The position numbers and the translations under genes are program-made. This document shows positions 13,383 through 20,252 of a DNA stretch of 25,265 bases, piece by piece; the stretch's first letter is position 1; each line of letters opens with the position of its first letter. The stretch lies in IMG/VR virus record IMGVR_UViG_3300020183_000422, positions 1-25,265 of that record; one strand, 5' to 3'. This stretch comes from a virus. The notes beneath the pieces were generated by a model. That model was given only the letters and a program-made list of their open reading frames with translations. It did not search any database and was not told the origin of the DNA.

Positions 13383-13979
13383 ATGAGACTGAAACTTCTT
13401 GGATTGTTGTTGACATTTGCGGGTGTGTTGTACTGGCAAGATTCCACAAGCGATGATGCCATGGACAAGTACATTGCTGAATACAAGCAGTTTCAGGCTC
13501 AAGCAGATTCAGCCTCAAAATTTGCTGACAGTTTGGCACAAGAAATTGTGATTGCAGACAATGAAGCTCGTGCAGCACAAAGTCGTGCCAACGTGTACAG
13601 CAAACAAGTTGTATCATTGAAAAATGAAACATCATTATTGAAGGATCGAACACAAGAGTTGACGGAGACTATCACCGATACACTAGAACTTGCCAGACAG
13701 ATACTACCATTAAAAGATTCAATAATTACAAAACAAGAAACAACTATTTCTACACAAGGTAATCAAATACAAGAATTAGAAACTGCCATACAGAAAAAAG
13801 ATGACGCTTTAAAACTTGCTTTACTCCGTGGTGATAGTCTCCAAACTGTTGTGAACAACATCCCGTCTGCTCCCAAGAACCCTAACAGAATGTTTGGCAT
13901 CAAGTTACCAAGCAGAAAGACCACATTCATTGTGGGTGTTGTGGCTGGTGTTGTGGTGGGTGGTGTAGTATTGAAATGA
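13383..13979 (+). CDS. Coiled-coil protein with N- and C-terminal membrane segments, spanin-like
   Basis: The 198-residue protein has an N-terminal hydrophobic segment (LKLLGLLLTFAGVLYW, residues 3-18). A long charged heptad-like region follows at about 25-150 (for example SKQVVSLKNETSLLKDRTQE), and a Gly/Val-rich hydrophobic C-terminus (FIVGVVAGVVVGGVVLK) ends the protein. Coiled-coil proteins with a membrane anchor next to an endolysin and a lipoprotein are often inner-membrane spanins. The second membrane segment at the C-terminus is unusual for a classical Rz-type i-spanin, and there is no lipobox Cys as in unimolecular spanins. AAAGGAG precedes the ATG. The stop overlaps the next ATG as ATGA. 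Confidence 0.7.
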   Translation: MRLKLLGLLLTFAGVLYWQDSTSDDAMDKYIAEYKQFQAQADSASKFADSLAQEIVIADNEARAAQSRANVYSKQVVSLKNETSLLKDRTQELTETITDTLELARQILPLKDSIITKQETTISTQGNQIQELETAIQKKDDALKLALLRGDSLQTVVNNIPSAPKNPNRMFGIKLPSRKTTFIVGVVAGVVVGGVVLK

Positions 13980-14977
13980 TTAAATTAAAAGAATTTCTTG
14001 AGCTGGAACAAGAAACCGCCATCTATCACGCAGAATTGAATCCTGTTGCTTGGGATGGTATGAAATTGAAGCCCGAGATTCGTCAGGCATTATTGAAAGT
14101 TGCTAGCAAGTTCATTGAAACCTGGGGTGTGAATTTAGAAGTTACTGATATTATTCTCACTGGATCCAACGCCAACTACAACTGGACCAAGTTCAGTGAT
14201 TTTGATTTGCATGTTGTGGTGCGTTTGGGTGGATATTCTGATGTCACTGTAGTTGAAAAACTTCTTCGTTCCAAGAAGGATGAATTCAACCGCCGACATA
14301 ACATCAGAATCAAAGGATATCCTGTTGAAGTGTATGCTCAAGGAAGCAACGAACATTTGATTGCCACAGGACAATTTAGTCTTGTGACAAATAGTTGGCT
14401 TGTTGAACCTCATATGAAGGCACCCTCATTTGAACATAAAGAAATTGGTGACATGGCAGACAGTCTCATCAAAGAAGCACAAGATGCCATTGCCGCCAAC
14501 AATGTTGACGCCATTCAACTTGTATTAGATAAAATTTCTGGACTTCGTAAATCAGGATTATCAAAGACAGGCGAATTTGGATTGCAAAACATGGTGTTCA
14601 AGGTAGTGCGTAATTCAGGCATGATTGAAAAGTTACGTCAAGCTCTTGTTGATTTGTCTGATAAAGAACTGTCACTGGATGAAGCCTTGACTCCTCAAGG
14701 ACGATACAAGAAGCAACGTACCATGAGAAAGTATCGTTGGAAATTACTACGTAGAAAAAAGATTACAGCAAAAATCAATGCCAGCGCCAAACGATTTCAA
14801 AGACGTTTAAACAAAGACGCATTACGAAAAGTATACAAGTCAGTGGGTGTGAAGAATAAAGCAAGATTGTCTAATACACAAAAATCTGCTATAGAACGTT
14901 TGGTGAAGCAACGTGCCAAGATATATAAAAAGTCTTTGATTCGTAAAGAACTTCCAAAATCCAAGAGAACCTACTAA
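13976..14977 (+). CDS. Pol-beta-type nucleotidyltransferase with basic C-terminal tail
   Basis: Residues 61-82 contain the nucleotidyltransferase signature: LTGSNANYNW then SDFDLHVVV, with Gly-63/Ser-64 and metal-binding Asp-75 and Asp-77. VEVYAQ near residue 118 supplies the third acidic residue, so the catalytic triad looks complete. The substrate is unknown; the superfamily adds nucleotides to RNA, proteins or small molecules. The last 100 residues are very basic (YRWKLLRRKKITAKINASAK), suggesting RNA or DNA binding. The N-terminus MIKLKEFLELEQE resembles the MKTYQEFIAEA capsid-targeting leader of T4 internal head proteins, so it might be packaged and injected; this is inference. The start overlaps the upstream stop by 4 nt. 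Confidence 0.75.
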   Translation: MIKLKEFLELEQETAIYHAELNPVAWDGMKLKPEIRQALLKVASKFIETWGVNLEVTDIILTGSNANYNWTKFSDFDLHVVVRLGGYSDVTVVEKLLRSKKDEFNRRHNIRIKGYPVEVYAQGSNEHLIATGQFSLVTNSWLVEPHMKAPSFEHKEIGDMADSLIKEAQDAIAANNVDAIQLVLDKISGLRKSGLSKTGEFGLQNMVFKVVRNSGMIEKLRQALVDLSDKELSLDEALTPQGRYKKQRTMRKYRWKLLRRKKITAKINASAKRFQRRLNKDALRKVYKSVGVKNKARLSNTQKSAIERLVKQRAKIYKKSLIRKELPKSKRTY

Positions 14978-15999
14978 TGAACGAAGATTTAAGAAACTGG
15001 TTTCGTGAGAAATGGGTAAATATCGCCAAGAAGAAAAAGTCTGGCGGTTATGAACCCTGTGGCACCTCAGGTAAAAAGAAAGGCTATGCCAAGTGTGTAC
15101 CAGCTGCCAAAGCAGCCAGCATGAGTAAAGATGAAATCAAATCTGCGGTCAGAAGAAAACGTGCAGCACAATCAGCCGCCGGCCGGCCCGGCAAAGACCA
15201 ACCTGGTCAAGGCAATAAACCCATCATGGTGAAAACTATGAAAGAAGAAATCTTACAAGAAAAGAACAAGCCCACCAACCCTAAACTTTGGGCTCGTGCC
15301 AAGAGCTTAGCTCGCTCCAAGTTTGATGTGTATCCCAGCGCCTATGCCAATGGCTGGGCCGCCAAATGGTATCGTAGCAAAGGTGGTGGATGGAGAAGCA
15401 CCAATGAAGCTGTAGGTCAAGGTCCTTGTTGGGATGGCTATCGTCAAGCAGGTATGAAGAAGAAAGGCGACAGGATGGTGCCTAATTGTGTGCCTGTCAC
15501 AAAAGAAGAATACGGCAAAGAAAATGAAATAGGTACACCAGAACGCACTAGAAAAATGTTGGAAGGCACGCCTGGTCAAGAAAATGCAGACATTCCAGTT
15601 TTGAAGAAGATGAAAAGCCTGAAAGAATTCATGATGTGTGACACACTTGCCAAGTATAACAACACATTGAAAGTGAATACAGGTGTTGAAGAACCAGAAG
15701 ATGAAATGGAAGACATGGATGAGGCTGCTCCAGCATGGCAACGCAAAGAAGGCAAAGACCCCAAGGGTGGATTGAACAGAAAAGGTATTGCCTCATATCG
15801 TCGTGCAAATCCAGGCTCAAAGTTGTCCATGGCTGTGACTACCAAGCCCTCCAAGTTGAAACCTGGCAGCAAGGCTGCAAAACGTCGCAAATCCTTCTGT
15901 GCTCGTATGGGAGGCATGAAAAAGCGTCTGACATCAGCCAAAACTGCCAATGATCCTGATTCACGCATCAACAAAGCCCTACGTAAATGGAATTGTTAA
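14977..15999 (+). CDS. Modular Lys/Cys-rich phage protein (DUF5872/DUF6321-like modules)
   Basis: This 340-residue, very basic protein is built of short modules separated by linkers. Residues 1-60 hold LRNWFREKWVNIAKKKKSGG and a pair of Cys (EPCGTSGKKKGYAKCVPAAKA). Residues 97-140 hold PKLWARAKSLARSKFDVYPS and AYANGWAAKWYRSKGGGW. Residues 148-173 hold GPCWDGYRQ to PNCVPV. The C-terminal 50 residues contain KSFCARMGGMKKRLTSAKTA and end in NKALRKWNC. I recall such modules in many large and T4-like phages under DUF5872 and DUF6321 names; exact mapping needs a search. Paired Cys could bind metal. A DNA-binding or head-internal role is inferred from charge and context. Confidence 0.7.
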   Translation: MNEDLRNWFREKWVNIAKKKKSGGYEPCGTSGKKKGYAKCVPAAKAASMSKDEIKSAVRRKRAAQSAAGRPGKDQPGQGNKPIMVKTMKEEILQEKNKPTNPKLWARAKSLARSKFDVYPSAYANGWAAKWYRSKGGGWRSTNEAVGQGPCWDGYRQAGMKKKGDRMVPNCVPVTKEEYGKENEIGTPERTRKMLEGTPGQENADIPVLKKMKSLKEFMMCDTLAKYNNTLKVNTGVEEPEDEMEDMDEAAPAWQRKEGKDPKGGLNRKGIASYRRANPGSKLSMAVTTKPSKLKPGSKAAKRRKSFCARMGGMKKRLTSAKTANDPDSRINKALRKWNC

Positions 16000-16010
16000 T
16001 GGTGTATTCT

Positions 16011-16018
16011 TATAAATA
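16011..16018 (+). promoter_or_regulatory. T4-type late promoter box (TATAAATA)
   Basis: A perfect TATAAATA lies in the 44-bp gap between genes, 25 nt before the ATG at 16044. It is flanked by a short inverted repeat (GGTGT 16001-16005, ACACC 16025-16029). It probably drives the structural block 16044-18579. Confidence 0.75.
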
Positions 16019-16043
16019 ATAGTAACACCTTACCAAACGCATC

Positions 16044-16628
16044 ATGGACGTCCGAGAAAAGCAAATTGAAACTCTAGTTCGGTTAGGCTTGATGCCAGTT
16101 CAATACCTGCCATTTCTACAAATGGCACTGAATGGTATTGGATCTGATGCATTTCTGCCATTGAACCAACGTCGAGTATTCTATGACTTCGTAAGGAAGT
16201 TGATGAATTTGACTTTGAATGACGAAATGATGTACCGTTTACTACGCCAGAGAGTTGCCATGACAAAGTTCGAAGAATTCAATCCCATTTCAGAAGAAGA
16301 TATTGACTTGAAGCGCACTCCAGAGGGTATGCTAGACAGCATGGCCAGCTCTTTGAAGAGCAAGAAACGTGCTGGTGGTCGTGTCTCAAAGGCAGAACAA
16401 CGTTTGGCATCACGCGCCAAGACAGAACTTCGTCGTCGTCGTGATAACAAAAAAGGTCGTGAAGATTACAAAAGCATGAAGGAAGATGTCATCATGACAG
16501 AATCCTATGAAAAGGCCTTTCTTGAAGTGCTCGCTACATACAATGTCAACAGTATAGCTGACCTTTCCAAAGATAACGTCAAAGAATTTTTCAACAAAGT
16601 CGAACAACTTTATAAATCAGGAGAATAA
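16044..16628 (+). CDS. Hypothetical late protein, basic middle region
   Basis: This 194-residue protein has a helical N-terminal domain (IETLVRLGLMPVQYLPFLQM, then NQRRVFYDFVRKLMNLTLND). A strongly basic stretch follows at about 105-145 (SKKRAGGRVSKAEQRLASRA, then ELRRRRDNKKG), and a C-terminal helical segment (YEKAFLEVLATYNVNSIADL). Similar proteins occur in T4-like cyanophages, but I know no assigned function. The late promoter before it and the structural genes after it suggest a virion or assembly protein. No Shine-Dalgarno is visible before the ATG, and the predicted leader is only about 19 nt. Confidence 0.7.
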   Translation: MDVREKQIETLVRLGLMPVQYLPFLQMALNGIGSDAFLPLNQRRVFYDFVRKLMNLTLNDEMMYRLLRQRVAMTKFEEFNPISEEDIDLKRTPEGMLDSMASSLKSKKRAGGRVSKAEQRLASRAKTELRRRRDNKKGREDYKSMKEDVIMTESYEKAFLEVLATYNVNSIADLSKDNVKEFFNKVEQLYKSGE

Positions 16629-16630
16629 CC

Positions 16631-17368
16631 ATGTCAGGTTGGGGTATTAAAGACGATAAAACGTCAACAGGTACAGTAGCTATCACCACAGGTGGTGCTG
16701 TTACCGGAACAGGTACAGCTTTCACCACAGAAGCACGTGTAGGTGATTTTCTACTAGCAGGAAGCCAAGAATTTGTAATCACAGCCATTGCAACTAACAC
16801 AGCATGCACAGTGATTGTTGCACGTGCTGGTGATAGCATCACCGCAGTGGCAGCAGGCACCAATTTTACACTTAGTGAAAAGCCCAAGTTCCTTCGGCAC
16901 GGGTTTTCAACTGGCGTAGACACCAAGACTGTGTATGGTGTGGATGCCACAGAAATGGGTGTCACAGAAGGTCCAGGTCATGCCGGATGGGTTCATGCTC
17001 GTAATGTGAAAACTGGTGCTATTGCAGCAGTTGACAACATCAGTGCTGCTGCAGGTGCACGTAAGGCAGGTATCTATCTAGTGGCAGGAAGCACATCCGG
17101 TTCAGGCACAGGACATCTGTTCCGCATCACTGTGTCAGCTGCAGGCGCAGCTTCAGTGATTGAAATTGTGCAAGCAGGTGCAGGACATGCTGACAATGAC
17201 ACCATCACAGTCACCGACTCATTGTTGGGTAGTGGTGGTGCAGCCAGTTTGACATTCCAAGTGAATGGTATCACAACCAAGAGACAGTATGAAACTCTGG
17301 TAACCTTGGGTGCCAACACTGCAGCCAGCATGGGTGATGCTGAAGATGCTGTGTTCCCAGACGCATAA
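16631..17368 (+). CDS. Virion structural protein (cyanophage-type)
   Basis: The 245-residue protein is Gly/Ala/Thr/Ser-rich and beta-like, typical of phage virion proteins. Residues 1-80 form a repeated-strand region (GTVAITTGGAVTGTGTAFTT and VGDFLLAGSQEFVITAIATN). The C-terminus YETLVTLG to DAEDAVFPDA closely resembles the ending of a conserved structural protein in marine T4-like phages. It probably forms part of the tail, neck or fibre, but the exact location is unknown. AGGAGAA (16619-16625) precedes the ATG, only 2 nt after the previous stop. Confidence 0.75.
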   Translation: MSGWGIKDDKTSTGTVAITTGGAVTGTGTAFTTEARVGDFLLAGSQEFVITAIATNTACTVIVARAGDSITAVAAGTNFTLSEKPKFLRHGFSTGVDTKTVYGVDATEMGVTEGPGHAGWVHARNVKTGAIAAVDNISAAAGARKAGIYLVAGSTSGSGTGHLFRITVSAAGAASVIEIVQAGAGHADNDTITVTDSLLGSGGAASLTFQVNGITTKRQYETLVTLGANTAASMGDAEDAVFPDA

Positions 17369-17380
17369 TAGGAACTATTC

Positions 17381-17830
17381 ATGGCAGATAGCAAAGTATC
17401 TGAATTGACCGCAGCCACGTCCGTCAACTCGGCGGACGTGCTCTATCTGGTGCAATCTAGCACAGATAAAAAACTTAGCATGTCCACATTGTTGGCCAAT
17501 CTTCCCAATACACTCACCAAGTTTTCAGGATTGATTGCGCTGAGCGCAGGCAGTCCACAAACACTTGTGGGTTCTGGCACCGTGAATTCTTCAAAATTCA
17601 TGACCACAATAAGTAATACAGCAGGAAGCTTTGCATTAACCATGGCAGATGGTACTCAGGATGGACAATTGAAACTCATCATGTGTACTTCTGCTACAGG
17701 CACCAGCACCATCAGCGATGGGTTGAAAGGATGCACTGCTGAATTCACAGAAACAGGTCACACCTTGTTATGCATGTGGTTTGACAATGACTGGTGGCCA
17801 ATTGGAGGCACAGCAACACTAACGTTCTAA
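17381..17830 (+). CDS. Probable fibre or appendage structural protein
   Basis: This is a 149-residue protein. It opens with KVSELTAATSVNSADVLYLV, a short assembly-type motif found at the N-terminus or in linkers of many phage fibre and appendage proteins. The rest is Thr/Ser/Gly-rich and beta-like, ending in DNDWWPIGGTATLTF, a common end for fibre-tip domains. It is short for a full fibre, so it may be a decoration or adaptor subunit. A strong GC-rich hairpin (17416-17440) lies in its first codons. It is closely packed between structural genes. Confidence 0.7.
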   Translation: MADSKVSELTAATSVNSADVLYLVQSSTDKKLSMSTLLANLPNTLTKFSGLIALSAGSPQTLVGSGTVNSSKFMTTISNTAGSFALTMADGTQDGQLKLIMCTSATGTSTISDGLKGCTAEFTETGHTLLCMWFDNDWWPIGGTATLTF

Positions 17831-17833
17831 ATT

Positions 17834-18214
17834 ATGCCTATTGAATTGACGCAGGACACATTTCTATTGTATGCAGCACAAAATTACAACAACACATCCT
17901 GTGTGTCATTACGGGAATTTGAAAGTGATTTGAAACGTTTCAAATACATCAAACGATTGTTGAAGCGGTACAAAAAAACACAGATGTTGAGTGAGCGCTT
18001 GATTCTGAATCATTTGATTTTGTTACACAATGTGTTTGCTGATGCGTTGATTCCCATGGTGTTTCTGAAGTTTGAACCTGAGTACTGGTCGGAGATGAAA
18101 ACATTTTTAGTGTTTCTGAACTACCTACCAGAGCATTATTCAATCACAAAATCTGTAAATGAAACTGATGTGCCGTTGGATAGGTACATCATCAACAAAC
18201 TGAGAAAAATATGA
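17834..18214 (+). CDS. Conserved T4-like phage hypothetical protein
   Basis: The protein has 126 residues. The pattern LTQDTFLLYAAQNYNN, FESDLKRFKYIKRLLKRYKK and ERLILNHLILLHNVF is one I recall as strongly conserved across marine T4-like phages (possibly DUF7207). It is mostly helical with no catalytic motif and no membrane segment. Its function is not known. It sits 3 nt after the preceding structural gene and overlaps the following mini-gene as ATGA, within the late structural block, so a role in virion assembly is plausible. Confidence 0.8.
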   Translation: MPIELTQDTFLLYAAQNYNNTSCVSLREFESDLKRFKYIKRLLKRYKKTQMLSERLILNHLILLHNVFADALIPMVFLKFEPEYWSEMKTFLVFLNYLPEHYSITKSVNETDVPLDRYIINKLRKI

Positions 18215-18333
18215 AAACATTTAACAAATTCTTGGAAGAAGTGGCAGCAAACAGTGTGGCAGGTGGGGGTGTTTCCACCTATGACCCCATCATGAAGTTC
18301 AAGATGTTTCGTCGTAAATCCAAAAAGAAATAA
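18211..18333 (+). CDS. 40-residue basic miniprotein with capsid-targeting-like N-terminus
   Basis: A short frame (ATG 18211, TAA 18331-18333) encodes MKTFNKFLEEVAANSVAGGG then VSTYDPIMKFKMFRRKSKKK. It overlaps the previous stop as ATGA, which supports coupled translation. The first ten residues resemble the T4 capsid-targeting leader MKTYQEFIAEA, and LEE at 8-10 matches the L/I-x-E pattern cut by the T4 prohead protease gp21. The remaining peptide would be small and very basic, like an internal head peptide. Short genes of similar wording occur in cyanophages. A coding-region hairpin (18261-18280) lies inside. Confidence 0.7.
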   Translation: MKTFNKFLEEVAANSVAGGGVSTYDPIMKFKMFRRKSKKK

Positions 18334-18342
18334 GGAGAAACT

Positions 18343-18579
18343 ATGATTTGGTTAGCAATTGCAATAGTATTGGCTGGTGTGTTCTACTGGACCTTCCTTC
18401 GTGAAGATGAAGGTCGAGTGACATTGAAAAGCATAACAGAAAAAGCTAAAAACGTGGCAGATGTCAACAAAGATGAACAGGTTGATGTCAAGGATGCTGT
18501 GGCAACTGTGGCTGAAGTGAAGAAAGAAGTGAAGAAGGTGAAGAAGAAGTATGGTGGTAAGGTCAAGAAAGCCAAGTAA
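18343..18579 (+). CDS. Small membrane protein with a dockerin/EF-hand-like loop
   Basis: This 78-residue protein has an N-terminal membrane segment (MIWLAIAIVLAGVFYWTFL), a central 12-residue loop and a Lys-rich tail (EVKKVKKKYGGKVKKAK). The loop DVNKDEQVDVKD at residues 40-51 has Asp, Asn, Asp, Gln, Asp and Asp at positions 1, 3, 5, 7, 9 and 12, the calcium-coordination pattern of EF-hands and dockerins. Only one loop is present, so binding would be weak or need dimers. Similar small membrane proteins occur in cyanophage structural regions. Function is unknown; a holin-related or membrane-regulatory role is possible. Confidence 0.7.
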   Translation: MIWLAIAIVLAGVFYWTFLREDEGRVTLKSITEKAKNVADVNKDEQVDVKDAVATVAEVKKEVKKVKKKYGGKVKKAK

Positions 18580-18582
18580 TAA

Positions 18583-19071
18583 ATGAGCTTAGAGACAGAA
18601 GTGGCAGTGTTGAAGAGTGATGTCAACAGAATGACATCGCTCTTTTCACGCTTGGATGCTGCCATTGAAAAGATGGGTGATGTGTCCAACAACATTGCCA
18701 AGATGTTGGCTGTTCATGAAGAACGGTTAAATAGACAGGAAGACACGGACGAGGAGTTGTTCTCATTGGTAGAAAAACGCCGACAAGAATTACAGAGTGA
18801 TATCAAAGAGTTGCATTCTCGTATCACCACGGTCAGTCGTGATATGTCCGATGACCTGACAGAAACAGAACAACGATTGATGACTGCCATGACTTATGGC
18901 CATTCAGAAATTAAAAAATGCATCACAGAAGAACACAAAGCCATCACAGAACAACAGGCTGAACTGGAAAAAAGAGTGGTGGAACTGGAACGATGGAAGT
19001 GGCTCATCATGGGAGGTAGTGTGGTGTTGGGTGCCATCTCTCATCAATTAATAGGTGAATTTCTGAAGTAA
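18583..19071 (+). CDS. Coiled-coil protein with C-terminal membrane anchor
   Basis: The 162-residue protein has a long coiled coil from about residue 3 to 137 (LETEVAVLKSDVNRMTSLFS and AITEQQAELEKRVVELERWK). A single C-terminal membrane segment follows (LIMGGSVVLGAISHQLIGEF). It is therefore probably tail-anchored with the coil on the cytoplasmic side. Similar proteins with this layout are common in T4-like cyanophages (possibly DUF7201), without known function. It starts 3 nt after the previous stop with no strong Shine-Dalgarno and is followed by a hairpin and a promoter region, so it probably ends the late transcript. Confidence 0.75.
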   Translation: MSLETEVAVLKSDVNRMTSLFSRLDAAIEKMGDVSNNIAKMLAVHEERLNRQEDTDEELFSLVEKRRQELQSDIKELHSRITTVSRDMSDDLTETEQRLMTAMTYGHSEIKKCITEEHKAITEQQAELEKRVVELERWKWLIMGGSVVLGAISHQLIGEFLK

Positions 19072-19108
19072 AACACCTGAAAAAATCTTTGTAAGACCCT
19101 GTTCAGAA

Positions 19109-19128
19109 AGACGCCTGGAAAGGTGTCT
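19109..19128 (+). terminator. Hairpin after the structural block, possible terminator
   Basis: AGACGCC (19109-19115) pairs with GGTGTCT (19122-19128), with one G-U pair and a 6-nt loop, followed by AAATTCTTCTCCT. The T content after the stem is modest. The 3' half can also pair as AGGTGT (19121-19126) with ACACCT (19073-19078), so two alternative structures exist. Confidence 0.4.
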
Positions 19129-19155
19129 AAATTCTTCTCCTAAAAATTTGGTTTT

Positions 19156-19163
19156 TATAAATA
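19156..19163 (+). promoter_or_regulatory. T4-type late promoter box (TATAAATA) before primase
   Basis: A perfect TATAAATA stands 76 nt before the primase ATG and 26 bp upstream of a sigma70-type promoter. If used, the primase operon would be transcribed both early and late. Confidence 0.5.
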
Positions 19164-19189
19164 AATTTGGTAGTCCGCACCATTAAAAC

Positions 19190-19218
19190 TTGACAAATAT
19201 GGTCACATCGTGTATCTT
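19190..19218 (+). promoter_or_regulatory. Sigma70-type promoter for the primase operon
   Basis: TTGACA at 19190-19195 and TATCTT at 19213-19218 are 17 bp apart, with TG just before the -10 box as in an extended -10. Expected start is near 19225, leaving a short leader that holds AGGAGG before the ATG at 19239. Confidence 0.75.
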
Positions 19219-19238
19219 CCAAGACAGGAGGAAACACG

Positions 19239-20252
19239 ATGTCCTATTTTATTGACACAAAATATCTGAACATGATTGGTCACAGACTTCCCTTGTTTGC
19301 CAAGAAAAAGGCAGACTTGTGGAATTGTCGTTGCATCATTTGTGGTGATTCCAAGACCAACAAGAAAAAGGCACGTGGCTATTTCTATCGGCAGAAAAAT
19401 GACTTGTACTACAAGTGTCATAATTGTGATGCCAGTCAACATTTCGGAACGTTTTTGAAAAACTTTGATGCTCACACCTATCAACAATATGTGTTTGAAC
19501 GCTACAGCAAAGGTGAAAACGGACCCAAAGCACACACAGATGCTGAACAACATTTCAAATTTGATGCTCCTGTGTTCAAACCCAAGTCCCTGTTGGATCA
19601 GGTGGCTGTTCGGTTGGACAAATGTGATGCTGACAATGAGGCAGTGAAATATTGTGTGTCCAGAAAAATTCCTGTTGACAAATATCAGGAATTGTATTAT
19701 ATTCCTTCAGTGAAGGACATTCAGAAGATTGCCCCTGAATATGATAGCATTCGCACCGAAGAACCTCGGTTGTTGCTCCCGTTTTATGATGAAGTTGGTG
19801 AACTCACGGGAGTGACAATGCGAGGACTTCGGGGTGAATCACTGCGATATATAATGATTAAGATGAAGGAAGATGCGCCGCTCATCTTTGGTATCAATCA
19901 TGTGGACAAGACCAAGCCCATCACCATTGTGGAAGGGCCCATTGATAGTTTGTTTCTGAACAACAGTTTGGCATGCGCAGGTACAGGATTCAGCAAGATT
20001 GAATCGTTGAATTTGCCGAAACATCTGGTGACCATTGTGTTTGACAATCAACCTAGAAACATCGAGGTGTGTAAACTTGTTGAGAAATACATCAATCTGG
20101 ATTACAAGGTGGTCATTTGGCCTTGTGGATATCGTGAAAAAGACATCAATGAATTTGTTGAGAGCGGAAGAAAAGTCCATGACCTTATTCGTGAAAACAC
20201 ATTTCAAGGACTTATGGCGAAACTGAAATTCACAGAATGGAGAAATTGTTAA
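19239..20252 (+). CDS. 61: DNA primase (T4 gp61-like)
   Basis: The primase makes RNA primers for lagging-strand synthesis and acts with the gp41 helicase encoded at 6614. The N-terminal zinc-binding domain has Cys-32/Cys-35 (CIIC) and Cys-60/Cys-63 (CHNC). The TOPRIM catalytic region shows IVEGPIDSLF with Glu near 231 and a second acidic site in TIVFDNQPRN near 268, where many homologues have DxD. The length of 337 residues matches T4 gp61 (342). It is preceded by a sigma70-type promoter and AGGAGG, and its stop overlaps the thyX start by 1 nt, so it heads the nucleotide-metabolism operon. Confidence 0.92.
   Translation: MSYFIDTKYLNMIGHRLPLFAKKKADLWNCRCIICGDSKTNKKKARGYFYRQKNDLYYKCHNCDASQHFGTFLKNFDAHTYQQYVFERYSKGENGPKAHTDAEQHFKFDAPVFKPKSLLDQVAVRLDKCDADNEAVKYCVSRKIPVDKYQELYYIPSVKDIQKIAPEYDSIRTEEPRLLLPFYDEVGELTGVTMRGLRGESLRYIMIKMKEDAPLIFGINHVDKTKPITIVEGPIDSLFLNNSLACAGTGFSKIESLNLPKHLVTIVFDNQPRNIEVCKLVEKYINLDYKVVIWPCGYREKDINEFVESGRKVHDLIRENTFQGLMAKLKFTEWRNC

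Noticed and set aside
16611-16618. TATAAATC as a late promoter before the 16631 gene
   Set aside because: It mismatches the last base, encodes Tyr-Lys-Ser in the previous gene, and is only 12 nt from the ATG.
18261-18280. 6-bp hairpin AGGTGG/CCACCT as a terminator
   Set aside because: It lies inside the 40-codon gene, has no T tract, and coding sequence for a plausible peptide explains it.
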